This document shows positions 27,720 through 36,566 of a stretch of 64,000 bases of DNA, one piece after another. The number at the start of each line of letters is the position of its first letter. Within the stretch, counting starts at the first letter, position 1. Under the pieces are notes generated by a model. That model did no database searches, was not told where the DNA came from, and saw nothing but the letters and a program-made list of their open reading frames with translations. Origin of the DNA: Pedobacter heparinus DSM 2366. GTDB taxonomy: Bacteria; Bacteroidota; Bacteroidia; Sphingobacteriales; Sphingobacteriaceae. Location: NCBI RefSeq assembly GCF_000023825.1, contig NC_013061.1:2976001-3040000 (forward strand), given 5' to 3'. Made by a program: the position numbers and the translations under genes.

Positions 27720-28718
27720 ATGAAAGAAACGGTAGTTAGCGGGATCCGTCCGACAGGACAGTTACACCTTGGAAATTATTTTGGTGCAGTAACCAATTTT
27801 GTAAAAATGCAGTATGATTATAACTGTTATTTTTTTATTGCCGACCTCCATTCTTTAACCACCCATCCTACACCTCAGGACCTGCATGGCTATGTGAGAC
27901 ATGTGCTGGTAGAATATCTGGCCTGTGGAATAGATCCTGAAGAAACGACCATCTACATTCAGTCTGATGTTCCTGAAGTTGCTGAATTGTACCTGTACCT
28001 GAATATGAATGCCTATATGGGCGAACTGGAAAGAAGTACTTCTTTTAAAGATAAAGTAAGATCACAGCCCGATAACGTAAATGCAGGTTTGCTAACCTAC
28101 CCTACCTTAATGGCAGCTGATATTTTGATCCATAAGGCTACCAAGGTACCTGTTGGAAAAGATCAGGAACAACATCTTGAGTTTACACGCACCTTTGGAA
28201 ACCGTTTTAACAGATTATACAATGCTGATTATTTCCCAGAGGCTTTTGCTTTCAACTACGCAGAGAACCTGGTTAAAATACCAGGTTTAGATGGCAATGG
28301 TAAAATGAGTAAATCCAGTGGGGACGGCAATTGTATTTATTTGGCGGACAGCCCGGAAATCATCCGCAAAAAAGTATTGCGCGCAGTAACAGACAGCGGA
28401 CCAACTGAAGAGAACCAGGCCAAGCCGGAAGCTATCCAGAATTTATTTGACCTGATGAAAATTGTTTCAGCAGCCGATACATTGGCACATTTCGATGACA
28501 TGTACAACAAAATGGCAATAAGGTATGGTGATTTCAAAAAACAACTGGCCGAAGACATGATTATTTTTAACACGCCTATCCGTGAGCGCATAGAGGAAAT
28601 CTCTAAAGACAGCTCTTATCTGCGTCAGGTAGCCAAACATGGGGCTTTAAAAGCCAGAGAGAGCGCACAACGGACAATAAAGGAAGTCAGAGAACTCATC
28701 GGTTTCAAATCATTTTAA
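27720..28718 (+). CDS. trpS: Tryptophanyl-tRNA synthetase
   Basis: 332 residues, usual bacterial length. Class I signatures: HLGN (16-19) after SGIRPTGQ, the VPVGKDQEQHLE tryptophan/ATP region (144-154), and KMSKS (195-199). The C-terminal part holds the anticodon-recognition helices. It charges tRNA(Trp). Cytoplasmic. A deoxynucleoside kinase gene follows after 47 bp. No tryptophan leader peptide or attenuator was found upstream. Confidence 0.97.
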   Translation: MKETVVSGIRPTGQLHLGNYFGAVTNFVKMQYDYNCYFFIADLHSLTTHPTPQDLHGYVRHVLVEYLACGIDPEETTIYIQSDVPEVAELYLYLNMNAYMGELERSTSFKDKVRSQPDNVNAGLLTYPTLMAADILIHKATKVPVGKDQEQHLEFTRTFGNRFNRLYNADYFPEAFAFNYAENLVKIPGLDGNGKMSKSSGDGNCIYLADSPEIIRKKVLRAVTDSGPTEENQAKPEAIQNLFDLMKIVSAADTLAHFDDMYNKMAIRYGDFKKQLAEDMIIFNTPIRERIEEISKDSSYLRQVAKHGALKARESAQRTIKEVRELIGFKSF

Positions 28719-28765
28719 TAATAAAGAATAAAAATTACTACCTTTCTGATCTACAAGAATAAAAT

Positions 28766-29380
28766 ATGCACATAGCAATAGTTGGAAATATTGGCGCGGG
28801 GAAAACTACCCTGACCGGGTTACTTGCAAAAAATTATGGTTGGGAAGCCTTATATGAAGCTGTAGATAACAATCCTTACCTGGAGGATTTTTACAGTGAC
28901 ATGAAACGATGGAGCTTTAACCTGCAGATTTATTTCCTGAACAGCCGTTTTCAGCAAATCGTAGACATTCAGAACTTTAACAGGAATGTAATTCAGGACA
29001 GGACCATTTATGAGGATGCGCATATTTTTGCCGATAACCTTCATGAAATGGGACTGATGACCACCAGAGATCATCAAAACTATAAAGCTATATTTGAAAA
29101 TATCACTTCATTTATTAAACCACCCGATTTGCTGGTATACCTGCGTGCTTCTGTACCTACGCTGGTAAACAACATACAACGCAGGGGAAGGGAATACGAA
29201 ACCAGCATCCGGATTGATTATTTATCCAAACTAAACGAAAAATATGAAGCCTGGATAAAGAATTATAGTTTGGGCAAACTGCTGATACTGGATAAGGATA
29301 AATTAGATTTCAGCAATAACCCTGAAGATCTGGGCACTATTATACAGGCAATAGAAGCAGAAATTAACGGCTTATTTTAG
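28766..29380 (+). CDS. Deoxynucleoside kinase
   Basis: 204 residues. P-loop GNIGAGKT (7-14), Glu31 (catalytic base in YEAVDNNPY), the DRTIYED motif (78-84) and the lid RRGREYE (139-145) fit the dGK/dCK/dAK-type deoxynucleoside kinase fold, not thymidine kinase Tk1. It phosphorylates deoxynucleosides using ATP in salvage; deoxyadenosine/deoxyguanosine/deoxycytidine choice cannot be read. Cytoplasmic. One base separates its stop from kdsB, so they are translated together. Confidence 0.93.
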   Translation: MHIAIVGNIGAGKTTLTGLLAKNYGWEALYEAVDNNPYLEDFYSDMKRWSFNLQIYFLNSRFQQIVDIQNFNRNVIQDRTIYEDAHIFADNLHEMGLMTTRDHQNYKAIFENITSFIKPPDLLVYLRASVPTLVNNIQRRGREYETSIRIDYLSKLNEKYEAWIKNYSLGKLLILDKDKLDFSNNPEDLGTIIQAIEAEINGLF

Positions 29381-29381
29381 C

Positions 29382-30110
29382 ATGAAAGTACTTGGCATTA
29401 TACCGGCACGTTATGCCTCTACCCGTTTTCCTGGTAAGCCTTTAATAGAAATTCAGGGCAAAAGCATGATCCAAAGGGTTTATGAACAAGCTTTAAAAGC
29501 CATAAGTTTAACCAAGGTAGTGGTGGCTACAGATGACGAACGCATTGCAGAGGCCATAAATAACTTTGGTGCTGAATTTGTAATGACCAGAGATGATCAT
29601 CAGAGTGGTACAGACCGTTGTGCAGAGGTATCACAGCACTTTCCTGATTTTGATATTGTAATCAATATACAGGGAGATGAACCTTTCATCAATCCCAAAC
29701 AAATAGACCTGCTGGTATCCTGTTTTGAGCATGGCAATGTAAAACTGGCAACATTGATTAAAGAAATCCATACGGAAGAGGAACTACTTAATACCAATAT
29801 TCCAAAGGTTGTGATCAACAGCAGACAGGAAGCTATATATTTTAGCAGACATACCATTCCTTACATCAGAAATGCTGAAAAAAACAAATGGCTTGATGTG
29901 CATCAGTTTTATAAACACATTGGAATTTACGGTTATACCACCCCTACCTTGCTTGAAATCACCAGGCTCCAACCTTCTTCACTTGAAATGGCTGAAAGCC
30001 TGGAACAATTGAGATGGGTAGAAAACGGTTATACCATCCAGACCAGGATAACAGCCATAGAAACAATTGCAATAGATACCCCTGAAGACCTGGATAAAAT
30101 TGTGGGATAA
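29382..30110 (+). CDS. kdsB: 3-deoxy-manno-octulosonate cytidylyltransferase
   Basis: 242 residues. The nucleotide-binding motif PARYASTRFPGKPL lies at 8-21, followed by VATDDERIA, RDDHQSGTDRCAE (about 68-80), INIQGDEPFI (about 95-104) and SRHTIPY. KdsB activates KDO with CTP for lipopolysaccharide core synthesis. Cytoplasmic. Second gene of the dNK-kdsB pair, with a lipoprotein gene 28 bp downstream. Its presence indicates a KDO-containing LPS. Confidence 0.97.
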   Translation: MKVLGIIPARYASTRFPGKPLIEIQGKSMIQRVYEQALKAISLTKVVVATDDERIAEAINNFGAEFVMTRDDHQSGTDRCAEVSQHFPDFDIVINIQGDEPFINPKQIDLLVSCFEHGNVKLATLIKEIHTEEELLNTNIPKVVINSRQEAIYFSRHTIPYIRNAEKNKWLDVHQFYKHIGIYGYTTPTLLEITRLQPSSLEMAESLEQLRWVENGYTIQTRITAIETIAIDTPEDLDKIVG

Positions 30111-30138
30111 CAACCCTGATTATTTATTATATTAGGCT

Positions 30139-30678
30139 ATGCATAAGAAAAATTATTTAATCCTGATTTTATTTGCCTTAGGATTGCTAACAGCCTGCAA
30201 TTCCTCTGACCATCAAAACTTCTCTAAAACGGCTGATCAGGTTGTATTGAAACCTTTTAGCGATAGTCTGAAAGTAGATACGTTTAAAGTATCCCTGATG
30301 GGAGATGTATTAAAGGATATTACCATTCGGTTTACCATTACATCACATGGCGGACAACTTATTTACAAGAAGGACTTTAAGGCAACAGATCTGATTGAAA
30401 ATTATAAATCCAGTGTAGACCTGAAAAAAGAGCGTACCCAGCTGGCCTTTATAAAGGACGAGTATAAACTGTTCTTTGAGGATGAGAACTTTCTGGAACC
30501 TGCGGTTACAGAAAATGAAAATCCCGACAAAAATACACCAGACATACATTTTTATAACGAATTGAAACAATCTGCTTTAAACGGTTTCAAATATCGTTCG
30601 GGTAAAGAGACCAGTGTTTACATTGCCTGGTCTGAAAAGGAAAAAAAAGTTAAACCCTATTACAGTTGCTGTAAATAG
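30139..30678 (+). CDS. Putative lipoprotein of unknown function
   Basis: 179 residues. Signal MHKKNYLILILFALGLLTAC with lipobox LTAC. The body is mixed alpha/beta and highly charged (DLKKERTQLAFIKDEYKLFFEDENFLEP) with no known motif; the end is YYSCCK. I do not recognise the family. It is 28 bp downstream of kdsB on the same strand and may be in that transcript. A terminator follows at 30892-30920. Confidence 0.7.
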   Translation: MHKKNYLILILFALGLLTACNSSDHQNFSKTADQVVLKPFSDSLKVDTFKVSLMGDVLKDITIRFTITSHGGQLIYKKDFKATDLIENYKSSVDLKKERTQLAFIKDEYKLFFEDENFLEPAVTENENPDKNTPDIHFYNELKQSALNGFKYRSGKETSVYIAWSEKEKKVKPYYSCCK

Positions 30679-30891
30679 TCCATTTTAATTTTATTGCTAA
30701 AAAACCGCTTTTATATAAGACAGAAGCATGTCTAAATTCAAAAAAACGATACTTTCTGAACCTCATCAAAAAAAAATAAAAATAATATTATGATTGTTAT
30801 AAATTTTATATTATGTTTATATAATCAAACAGCAAGTAAGAAGTTTGATTTTTTTAAAACCAGCATATTCTAACCAAATATACTTTTACAA

Positions 30892-30920
30892 AAGAGCCCG
30901 ATTTTTTTCGGGCTTTTTTT
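30892..30920 (+). terminator. Intrinsic terminator
   Basis: An A-rich left side, then GAGCCCGA / TCGGGCT arms with a T-rich loop and a run of T (30914-30920). It lies 214 bp after the lipoprotein stop. Confidence 0.8.
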
Positions 30921-30971
30921 ATAATCCGCTCTTAAGACACCTGTAATTTGTTCGGTTGTTGCTATGTAAAA

Positions 30972-31038
30972 ACAGGTGTTTTATAGGTGTTTTCTACCTG
31001 TTTCATACCTGTCTCGTACCTGTATACACCTATAAAAC
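30972..31038. promoter_or_regulatory. Triple 11-bp direct repeat flanked by a 13-bp inverted repeat
   Basis: TACCTGT occurs at 30995-31001, 31006-31012 and 31017-31023, exactly one helical turn apart. A perfect 13-base inverted repeat (GTTTTATAGGTGT, 30978-30990 and its complement 31026-31038) encloses them, and an inverted ACAGGT copy is at 30972-30977. The position 190-250 bp before a receptor gene suggests a binding region for a dimeric or cooperative regulator. Confidence 0.6.
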
Positions 31039-31179
31039 CGGGTTTAAACGCGGTTTTTACGGACAATATCCATCTTTCCTGATGCCACCATTTGAATCGA
31101 TGGAACTGTGGTTGTACGGTAGGGTATATGGCTTATAAAAACGAAGATAATTTGGAAAAATTAATGCGGACAGGAAAAT

Positions 31180-31199
31180 AGTTCTTAGATTTAAGAACT
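31180..31199. promoter_or_regulatory. Inverted repeat just upstream of the receptor gene
   Basis: AGTTCTTA (31180-31187) and TAAGAACT (31192-31199) are perfect inverted repeats with a 4-base loop, 25 bp before the ATG. It could be an operator or a 5'-leader hairpin. Confidence 0.45.
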
Positions 31200-31224
31200 C
31201 GACACGGTGGTTACACGGTAATTT

Positions 31225-34005
31225 ATGCTGAAGAAGATTTTAAGTTTTATTCTTTTAACAATTTCTGTTTTTACCGTTTCGGCACAAAAAGCAAGTATAA
31301 AAGGTTTTGTTGCAGATACCCTGGAAAAAAAGAAACTGGAATACAGTTCAATTTTACTTATCCGATCATCAGATTCTATATTGGTAAAAACAACAAGATC
31401 AGATAAAAACGGAAAATTTGACCTCAAAAACCTGTCAAAAGGCGATTACAAAATATTGATATCATATCCTAAAATGGCAGATTACATTCGAAACCTGAGA
31501 TTATCAGACACTTCAAATATAGATTTAGGAAACATCAATATGGAATTGAAATCCAAGGTTTTAAACGAAGTAGTGATACAGGCCACAAAAAATGCAGTAC
31601 GAATGAAGGGCGATACCCTTGTTTTTCAGGCCGATAGTTTTGCTGTCAGGACCAATGCAAATGTGCAGGAACTTTTAAAAAGATTACCCGGAATAGATGT
31701 AGACAAAAACGGGGTGATCAAAGCCCAGGGAAAAATGGTAAAAACAGTATTAGTTGATGGGGACGAGTTTTTTGGAGACGATCCCTTACTAGCTACTAAA
31801 TATCTGAAGGCCAATGCAGTTGACGAAATACAGGTGTATGATAAAAAAAGTAAAAATTCTGATCTGACGGGCATAGATGACGGCATAAAAAACAAAACCA
31901 TCAATATTAAGTTAAAAGAAAATGCAAAAAACGGTTACCTCTCTACGATCGACCTGAACAGCAATATGGAAAACCTTGGCGATTACGGAGGTATGATGGG
32001 AATATTTAAAAATAAACTGAAGGCCGCTATTTACGGCAATTATTCCAGTCTGAACAATGAATCCAGGATTAACAATTCGATGCGTAAGTTAAAAGGTGAA
32101 GAATATGACCTGATAGAGGTAGGCGATGATGGCAGTTCAATCATGTATGTTTCCGGTGGTGACGATGATGATGATTACATTTCCGCATCAGGCGGACTAC
32201 CCAACAATTTAAGTTTGGGCGCTTATTATGCAGATAAGTTTAGCGATAACAAAATGGGCATTAAACTTAATTTCAAAAGTTTTGACAACAACAATGTTAA
32301 CCACACCACTACAAATGCCCAGGAATTGCTCCCTAATGAAACAAAATTTTTTAGTGCCGGCAAAACCGACAACAATTCCAGTATAGCGGGCGAATCTTTA
32401 AAAGGCACTTATAACTACACCCTTGATCCACAGTCTAATTTAAAAATATCATTTGGATTAAGTAAAAACAGGAACGAGAGCAATTCTGTAAGTGCAAATG
32501 AAACACGTACAGGTAATGGTTTTTTCATCAGTAAGAACAATCAGGAAAATGCCGGACATGGCAATAGCGAAATCTTCAATGGAAATATAAACTGGTCAAA
32601 GCGGTTCAATAAAAAAGGAAGGACACTTTCCATAGACCTGCAGCCCCAAAGCCAGACCAGCAAGAGTACGGAGAATAGCTCTAACCTGACCAATTACTTT
32701 GACAGTAACGGAAACCTGGACAGAGTTGAGGACACAGATCTTAGAAAAAAGAATAGCGGCAACCAAAATTCTATAGGTACCAGGATCAATTATACTGACC
32801 GCATTTCTAAAAGGTGGACACTTGAGGCAGGTTATAGTTTTAAAACCATTTCATCGGGAAGTAACCGTATGGTTTTTGATAATATTGGGGACAATGCCAA
32901 AAAGATCGACTCTTTAAGTAATAACTTTAAGTTTATAAACTTCTCCAACGTTGGGAAAATGATTTTACAGTATAGTTATGACAATTTCTCTATATCAAGC
33001 GGGCTGGAAGCTACCCAAACCAATTTTGAACTGAAGGATGTGGATAAGCAGACAGATTTCCAAAGAAGCTACCTTAACCTTTCGCCTAGAACCAATATAT
33101 ATTACAAAGTTAATGCAGGCACTACCCTTGCCATTAATTACAATGGTTATATGCAGCAACCAAGTATAGACCAGTTGCAGCCGGTCAGGCAAATCAATAA
33201 CCCCTTGTATCAGGTAATTGGAAATTCAGCATTAAGGCCATCCTTTACCAATAGTTTCGGGCTTTCCTACAATAGCTTTCAGTTTAAATCGGATCAGTAT
33301 ATATCGGCTTACTTCAACTATGGTTTTACCAATAATGCTATAGTAAGCACAGAACTGGTTGATGAATTTAACAAAAGGATTTCAAGCTTTATTAACGTTG
33401 GCGGCAACAATTCCATCAGTGGTAATTTAAGTTACTCAAAAGGCTTCTCCAAATCGCACCTGCGTTTTGGGGTAGACCTGGGGATAAACAGGTCGAATAC
33501 CATTGCCATTATAAATGCGACCCAGAACAAAACCGCAAGTACACAATATAATTTAAGGGGTTCATTGAATTATTATACACAAAAAATAGAATTCAGCTAT
33601 ATACCTTCAGCCTCTTTAATGACAGGAAAATCATCAATCGGAGAAATCAACGATGGCAGAAGCGTTACCCACAACCATGAAATTTCCGGAACTGTTCAAT
33701 TGCCCTTTAAAACCGAATTCAACACCTCTTTTTCTTTATCCTTCCGTCCTGCAAATGCCGCATTTGGTCAGGATATCAATACAGCCATATGGAACAGCTA
33801 TCTATCGACCAAGGTACTTAAAAGTGAAGCATTGGAGATCAAGCTTTCTGTAACAGACATTCTTAACCAAAAGATAGGATACAATAGATTTGTAGGTGGA
33901 AACGTTACAAGTGAAGATACCTTTAGCTATATACCCCGTTATGTACTGATCGGACTAAACTGGAATTTAAGTGGTAATTTCATAAAAAAGACTACTGAAA
34001 AATAA
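31225..34005 (+). CDS. Outer-membrane beta-barrel receptor with carboxypeptidase-regulatory-like N-terminus
   Basis: 926 residues. Signal peptide about 1-20 (ending TVSAQ), a carboxypeptidase-regulatory-like domain (about 22-105: KGFVADTLEKKKLEYSSI...), a TonB-plug-like region (about 115-235: VIQATKNAVRMKGDTLVFQAD, LLKRLPGIDVDKNGVI, FFGDDPLLATKYLKANAVDEIQVYDKKSKN) and a long beta-barrel of the Bacteroidota 'outer membrane protein beta-barrel' type. It resembles TonB-dependent receptors without the SusC signature and has no SusD beside it. Cargo unknown. It is 3 bp upstream of a GLPGLI gene, a common pair. Upstream DNA holds the repeat cluster. Confidence 0.9.
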   Translation: MLKKILSFILLTISVFTVSAQKASIKGFVADTLEKKKLEYSSILLIRSSDSILVKTTRSDKNGKFDLKNLSKGDYKILISYPKMADYIRNLRLSDTSNIDLGNINMELKSKVLNEVVIQATKNAVRMKGDTLVFQADSFAVRTNANVQELLKRLPGIDVDKNGVIKAQGKMVKTVLVDGDEFFGDDPLLATKYLKANAVDEIQVYDKKSKNSDLTGIDDGIKNKTINIKLKENAKNGYLSTIDLNSNMENLGDYGGMMGIFKNKLKAAIYGNYSSLNNESRINNSMRKLKGEEYDLIEVGDDGSSIMYVSGGDDDDDYISASGGLPNNLSLGAYYADKFSDNKMGIKLNFKSFDNNNVNHTTTNAQELLPNETKFFSAGKTDNNSSIAGESLKGTYNYTLDPQSNLKISFGLSKNRNESNSVSANETRTGNGFFISKNNQENAGHGNSEIFNGNINWSKRFNKKGRTLSIDLQPQSQTSKSTENSSNLTNYFDSNGNLDRVEDTDLRKKNSGNQNSIGTRINYTDRISKRWTLEAGYSFKTISSGSNRMVFDNIGDNAKKIDSLSNNFKFINFSNVGKMILQYSYDNFSISSGLEATQTNFELKDVDKQTDFQRSYLNLSPRTNIYYKVNAGTTLAINYNGYMQQPSIDQLQPVRQINNPLYQVIGNSALRPSFTNSFGLSYNSFQFKSDQYISAYFNYGFTNNAIVSTELVDEFNKRISSFINVGGNNSISGNLSYSKGFSKSHLRFGVDLGINRSNTIAIINATQNKTASTQYNLRGSLNYYTQKIEFSYIPSASLMTGKSSIGEINDGRSVTHNHEISGTVQLPFKTEFNTSFSLSFRPANAAFGQDINTAIWNSYLSTKVLKSEALEIKLSVTDILNQKIGYNRFVGGNVTSEDTFSYIPRYVLIGLNWNLSGNFIKKTTEK

Positions 34006-34008
34006 CAA

Positions 34009-34773
34009 ATGGAATTCAAAGTACTAGCCTTTCTGCTCCTATGTTTTCCCTTCCTGTCACTTAAGGCACAGGGAACATTTATACCGTATGGCAAAATTAC
34101 ATTTGAAAAAAAATTCAATGTCATCAGAAGTCTGGACAATACTTCAGTGCCTGATGAAGCTAAAGCAAAAATGCAGAAGTACATCACCAACGAATGGGAA
34201 TTTATTTTTGACCAGAACAGATCTTTGTTTAAACCTGTCAAAAGAGAAAAGGAAGACGAAAACCAAAGCTTCTTCCCTTTTGCCCTGGGCAGGCAGACCA
34301 GCGAAATTTATACCGATTACAGTAAAAAACAACGGGTATTAAAACGCAATATTATGGGCGATGACTATTTACTTACAGATACCATCCCCAATCTTGACTG
34401 GAAAATTATGCATGATGTAAGAAATATTGCAGGGTATGAATGCAGAAAAGCGATTGGTATTATTTACGATAGTGTATATGTAGTGGCCTTTTATACGGAT
34501 GAAATTTTACTGCGTGGTGGTCCGGAAGGATTTACCGGTTTACCGGGTATGATTTTAGGTCTGGCTATACCCCGTTACAATACCACCTGGTTTGCCACAA
34601 AGGTAGAAGGCTTTACCAATCACCAGGCGGAAATCATACCGGCATCAAAGGGAAAAAAAATAGAAACAGAGAAAGATTTAAAAAAACTGATCGAATTATT
34701 TACCCGTTACGAGCCCGACAAAAAGGAAAAAGCAGAAGAAGCAAAAAAAAAGCTATATGGTTTTACGCTCTAA
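34009..34773 (+). CDS. GLPGLI family protein
   Basis: 254 residues. A signal peptide (about 1-22, ending LKAQGTF) and the family-naming motif, here TGLPGMILGLAI (about 180-191), identify it. GLPGLI proteins are Bacteroidota periplasmic or surface proteins of unknown function, often just after a beta-barrel receptor gene, as here with a 3-bp gap. The C-terminal stretch is lysine/glutamate-rich. A role with the receptor (maturation or substrate handling) is only an inference from the pairing. Confidence 0.88.
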   Translation: MEFKVLAFLLLCFPFLSLKAQGTFIPYGKITFEKKFNVIRSLDNTSVPDEAKAKMQKYITNEWEFIFDQNRSLFKPVKREKEDENQSFFPFALGRQTSEIYTDYSKKQRVLKRNIMGDDYLLTDTIPNLDWKIMHDVRNIAGYECRKAIGIIYDSVYVVAFYTDEILLRGGPEGFTGLPGMILGLAIPRYNTTWFATKVEGFTNHQAEIIPASKGKKIETEKDLKKLIELFTRYEPDKKEKAEEAKKKLYGFTL

Positions 34774-34858
34774 CATTTTCTCCGATAAGATTTTAACGTT
34801 TTTTTCTATCACCAACGAATATTTGTAAAAAGAGCCTCCCTGCTTCAGTTTTATTTGC

Positions 34859-34866
34859 TAACTTTG
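34859..34866 (+). promoter_or_regulatory. -7 promoter box of pyrG
   Basis: TAACTTTG fits TAnnTTTG; the ATG is 63 bp downstream. No TTTG at the expected -33 distance. Confidence 0.5.
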
Positions 34867-34929
34867 TATCCCGTACAAAAACAATAAGACAGCAATTTAA
34901 TTACTGCTTTATTTCAGAAAATCACAAAC

Positions 34930-36546
34930 ATGACTAAGTATATTTTTGTTACGGGCGGTGTTACTTCCTCATTGGGCAAGGGCATCATCTCCGCTTCATT
35001 AGCCAAATTATTGCAAGCACGTGGCTATAGTGTTACCATCCAAAAGTTTGACCCTTATATCAATATTGATCCGGGAACCTTAAACCCTTATGAGCATGGA
35101 GAATGCTATGTTACCGAAGATGGTGCAGAAACAGATCTTGACCTTGGTCATTACGAACGTTTTTTAAACGTTGCTACTTCGCAGGCCAATAACGTTACCA
35201 CTGGCCGGATTTATCAGAACGTAATCAATAAAGAGAGACAAGGAGAATATCTGGGTAAAACAGTACAGGTAGTACCACACATTACCGACGAGATTAAAAG
35301 GAATATGCGTTTGCTGGGAGAAACCGGCGAATATGATATTGTAATCACTGAACTGGGAGGCACAGTTGGTGATATTGAATCTCTGCCGTTTATTGAAGCG
35401 GTACGTCAGTTTAAATGGGAAGAAGGTGCACACAATGCGATTGTAATCCACTTAACACTAATTCCATATCTTGCTGCTGCCGGAGAATTAAAGACCAAAC
35501 CTACGCAACACTCTGTAAAAGCATTACTGGAATATGGTATCCAGCCAGATATCCTGGTTTGTCGTTCAGAACGTTCCATATCTCTGGATATCCGCAAAAA
35601 AATTGCCTTATTCTGCAATGTAAACGTAAATGCGGTAATCGAATCACTGGATGCCTCTACAATATATGATGTTCCTTTACTGATGATGAAAGAACAGCTG
35701 GATAAAACAGTATTGAGCAAACTTAAACTTGCACAAAAAAATGAGCCGGACATGGAGAGATGGAAAGAATTCCTTGGCCGCTTAAAAAACCCGACCTCAG
35801 AAGTAAAAATTGGTTTGGTTGGTAAATATGTAGAATTGCCCGATGCTTATAAATCTATAATTGAATCTTTTATTCATGCAGGTTCTAAAAATGAATGTAA
35901 GGTTAAAGTAGAATATATCCACTCAGAAAGTATTTATCCAGACAATGCAAAAGAACGTCTGGCACATCTGGATGGCGTACTTGTAGCACCTGGTTTTGGT
36001 AGCAGGGGTATTGAAGGAAAAATTGATACCATTAAATATGTTAGAGAAAATAATGTTCCTTTCTTTGGTATCTGTTTAGGTATGCAATGTGCGGTAATTG
36101 AATTTGGACGGAACGTACTGGGATTAAATGGCGCAAACACTACCGAAATTGATGAAGAAACAATTCATCCTGTCATCAATATGATGGAAGATCAGAAAAA
36201 CATTACGGCCAAAGGGGGCACCATGCGTTTAGGGGCTTATCCATGTGACCTCAAAAAAGGCACAAAAGCTTATTCGGCTTATGGAAAAACACATATTACA
36301 GAGCGTCACAGACACCGTTATGAATTTAACAGTGCTTATTTAAACCAATTCGAAGAAGCCGGCATGATCGCTTCGGGCGTAAATCCTGAAAGTAATCTGG
36401 TTGAAATTGTAGAGTTAAAAAACCATCCTTTCTTTGTAGGTGGGCAGTTTCATCCCGAATTAAAATCAACAGTTGCTAATCCTCACCCACTTTTTGTTAA
36501 ATTTGTCGCCGCTGCGATGGAGTTTGCGAAGAAAAAAACAAAATAA
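34930..36546 (+). CDS. pyrG: CTP synthase
   Basis: 538 residues, usual length. The N-terminal synthetase half starts [18 protein letters not shown] (2-19) with a P-loop-like lysine, followed by [12 protein letters not shown] and GGTVGDIES. The C-terminal class I glutamine amidotransferase has the nucleophile Cys382 in FGICLGMQ, and QFHPE near 507 carrying the His and Glu of the triad. It makes CTP from UTP, glutamine and ATP. Cytoplasmic. yidC follows after 20 bp, probably in one transcript. Confidence 0.98.
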   Translation: MTKYIFVTGGVTSSLGKGIISASLAKLLQARGYSVTIQKFDPYINIDPGTLNPYEHGECYVTEDGAETDLDLGHYERFLNVATSQANNVTTGRIYQNVINKERQGEYLGKTVQVVPHITDEIKRNMRLLGETGEYDIVITELGGTVGDIESLPFIEAVRQFKWEEGAHNAIVIHLTLIPYLAAAGELKTKPTQHSVKALLEYGIQPDILVCRSERSISLDIRKKIALFCNVNVNAVIESLDASTIYDVPLLMMKEQLDKTVLSKLKLAQKNEPDMERWKEFLGRLKNPTSEVKIGLVGKYVELPDAYKSIIESFIHAGSKNECKVKVEYIHSESIYPDNAKERLAHLDGVLVAPGFGSRGIEGKIDTIKYVRENNVPFFGICLGMQCAVIEFGRNVLGLNGANTTEIDEETIHPVINMMEDQKNITAKGGTMRLGAYPCDLKKGTKAYSAYGKTHITERHRHRYEFNSAYLNQFEEAGMIASGVNPESNLVEIVELKNHPFFVGGQFHPELKSTVANPHPLFVKFVAAAMEFAKKKTK

Positions 36547-36566
36547 TACGCGTTTAATTAACAATA

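Larger units (their letters stand above)
30679..31224. other. 546-bp intergenic region with terminator and repeat cluster
   Basis: No convincing gene. The first 210 bp are AT-rich and hold nothing clear. Then come a terminator (30892-30920), the direct/inverted repeat cluster (30972-31038) and an 8-bp-arm inverted repeat just before the receptor gene (31180-31199). A 60-codon frame at 30956-31138 runs through the repeats and looks spurious. Confidence 0.65.

Noticed and set aside
30956..31138. 60-codon frame in the intergenic region
   Set aside because: It runs straight through the TACCTGT repeat cluster, has no recognisable protein features and is poorly composed.
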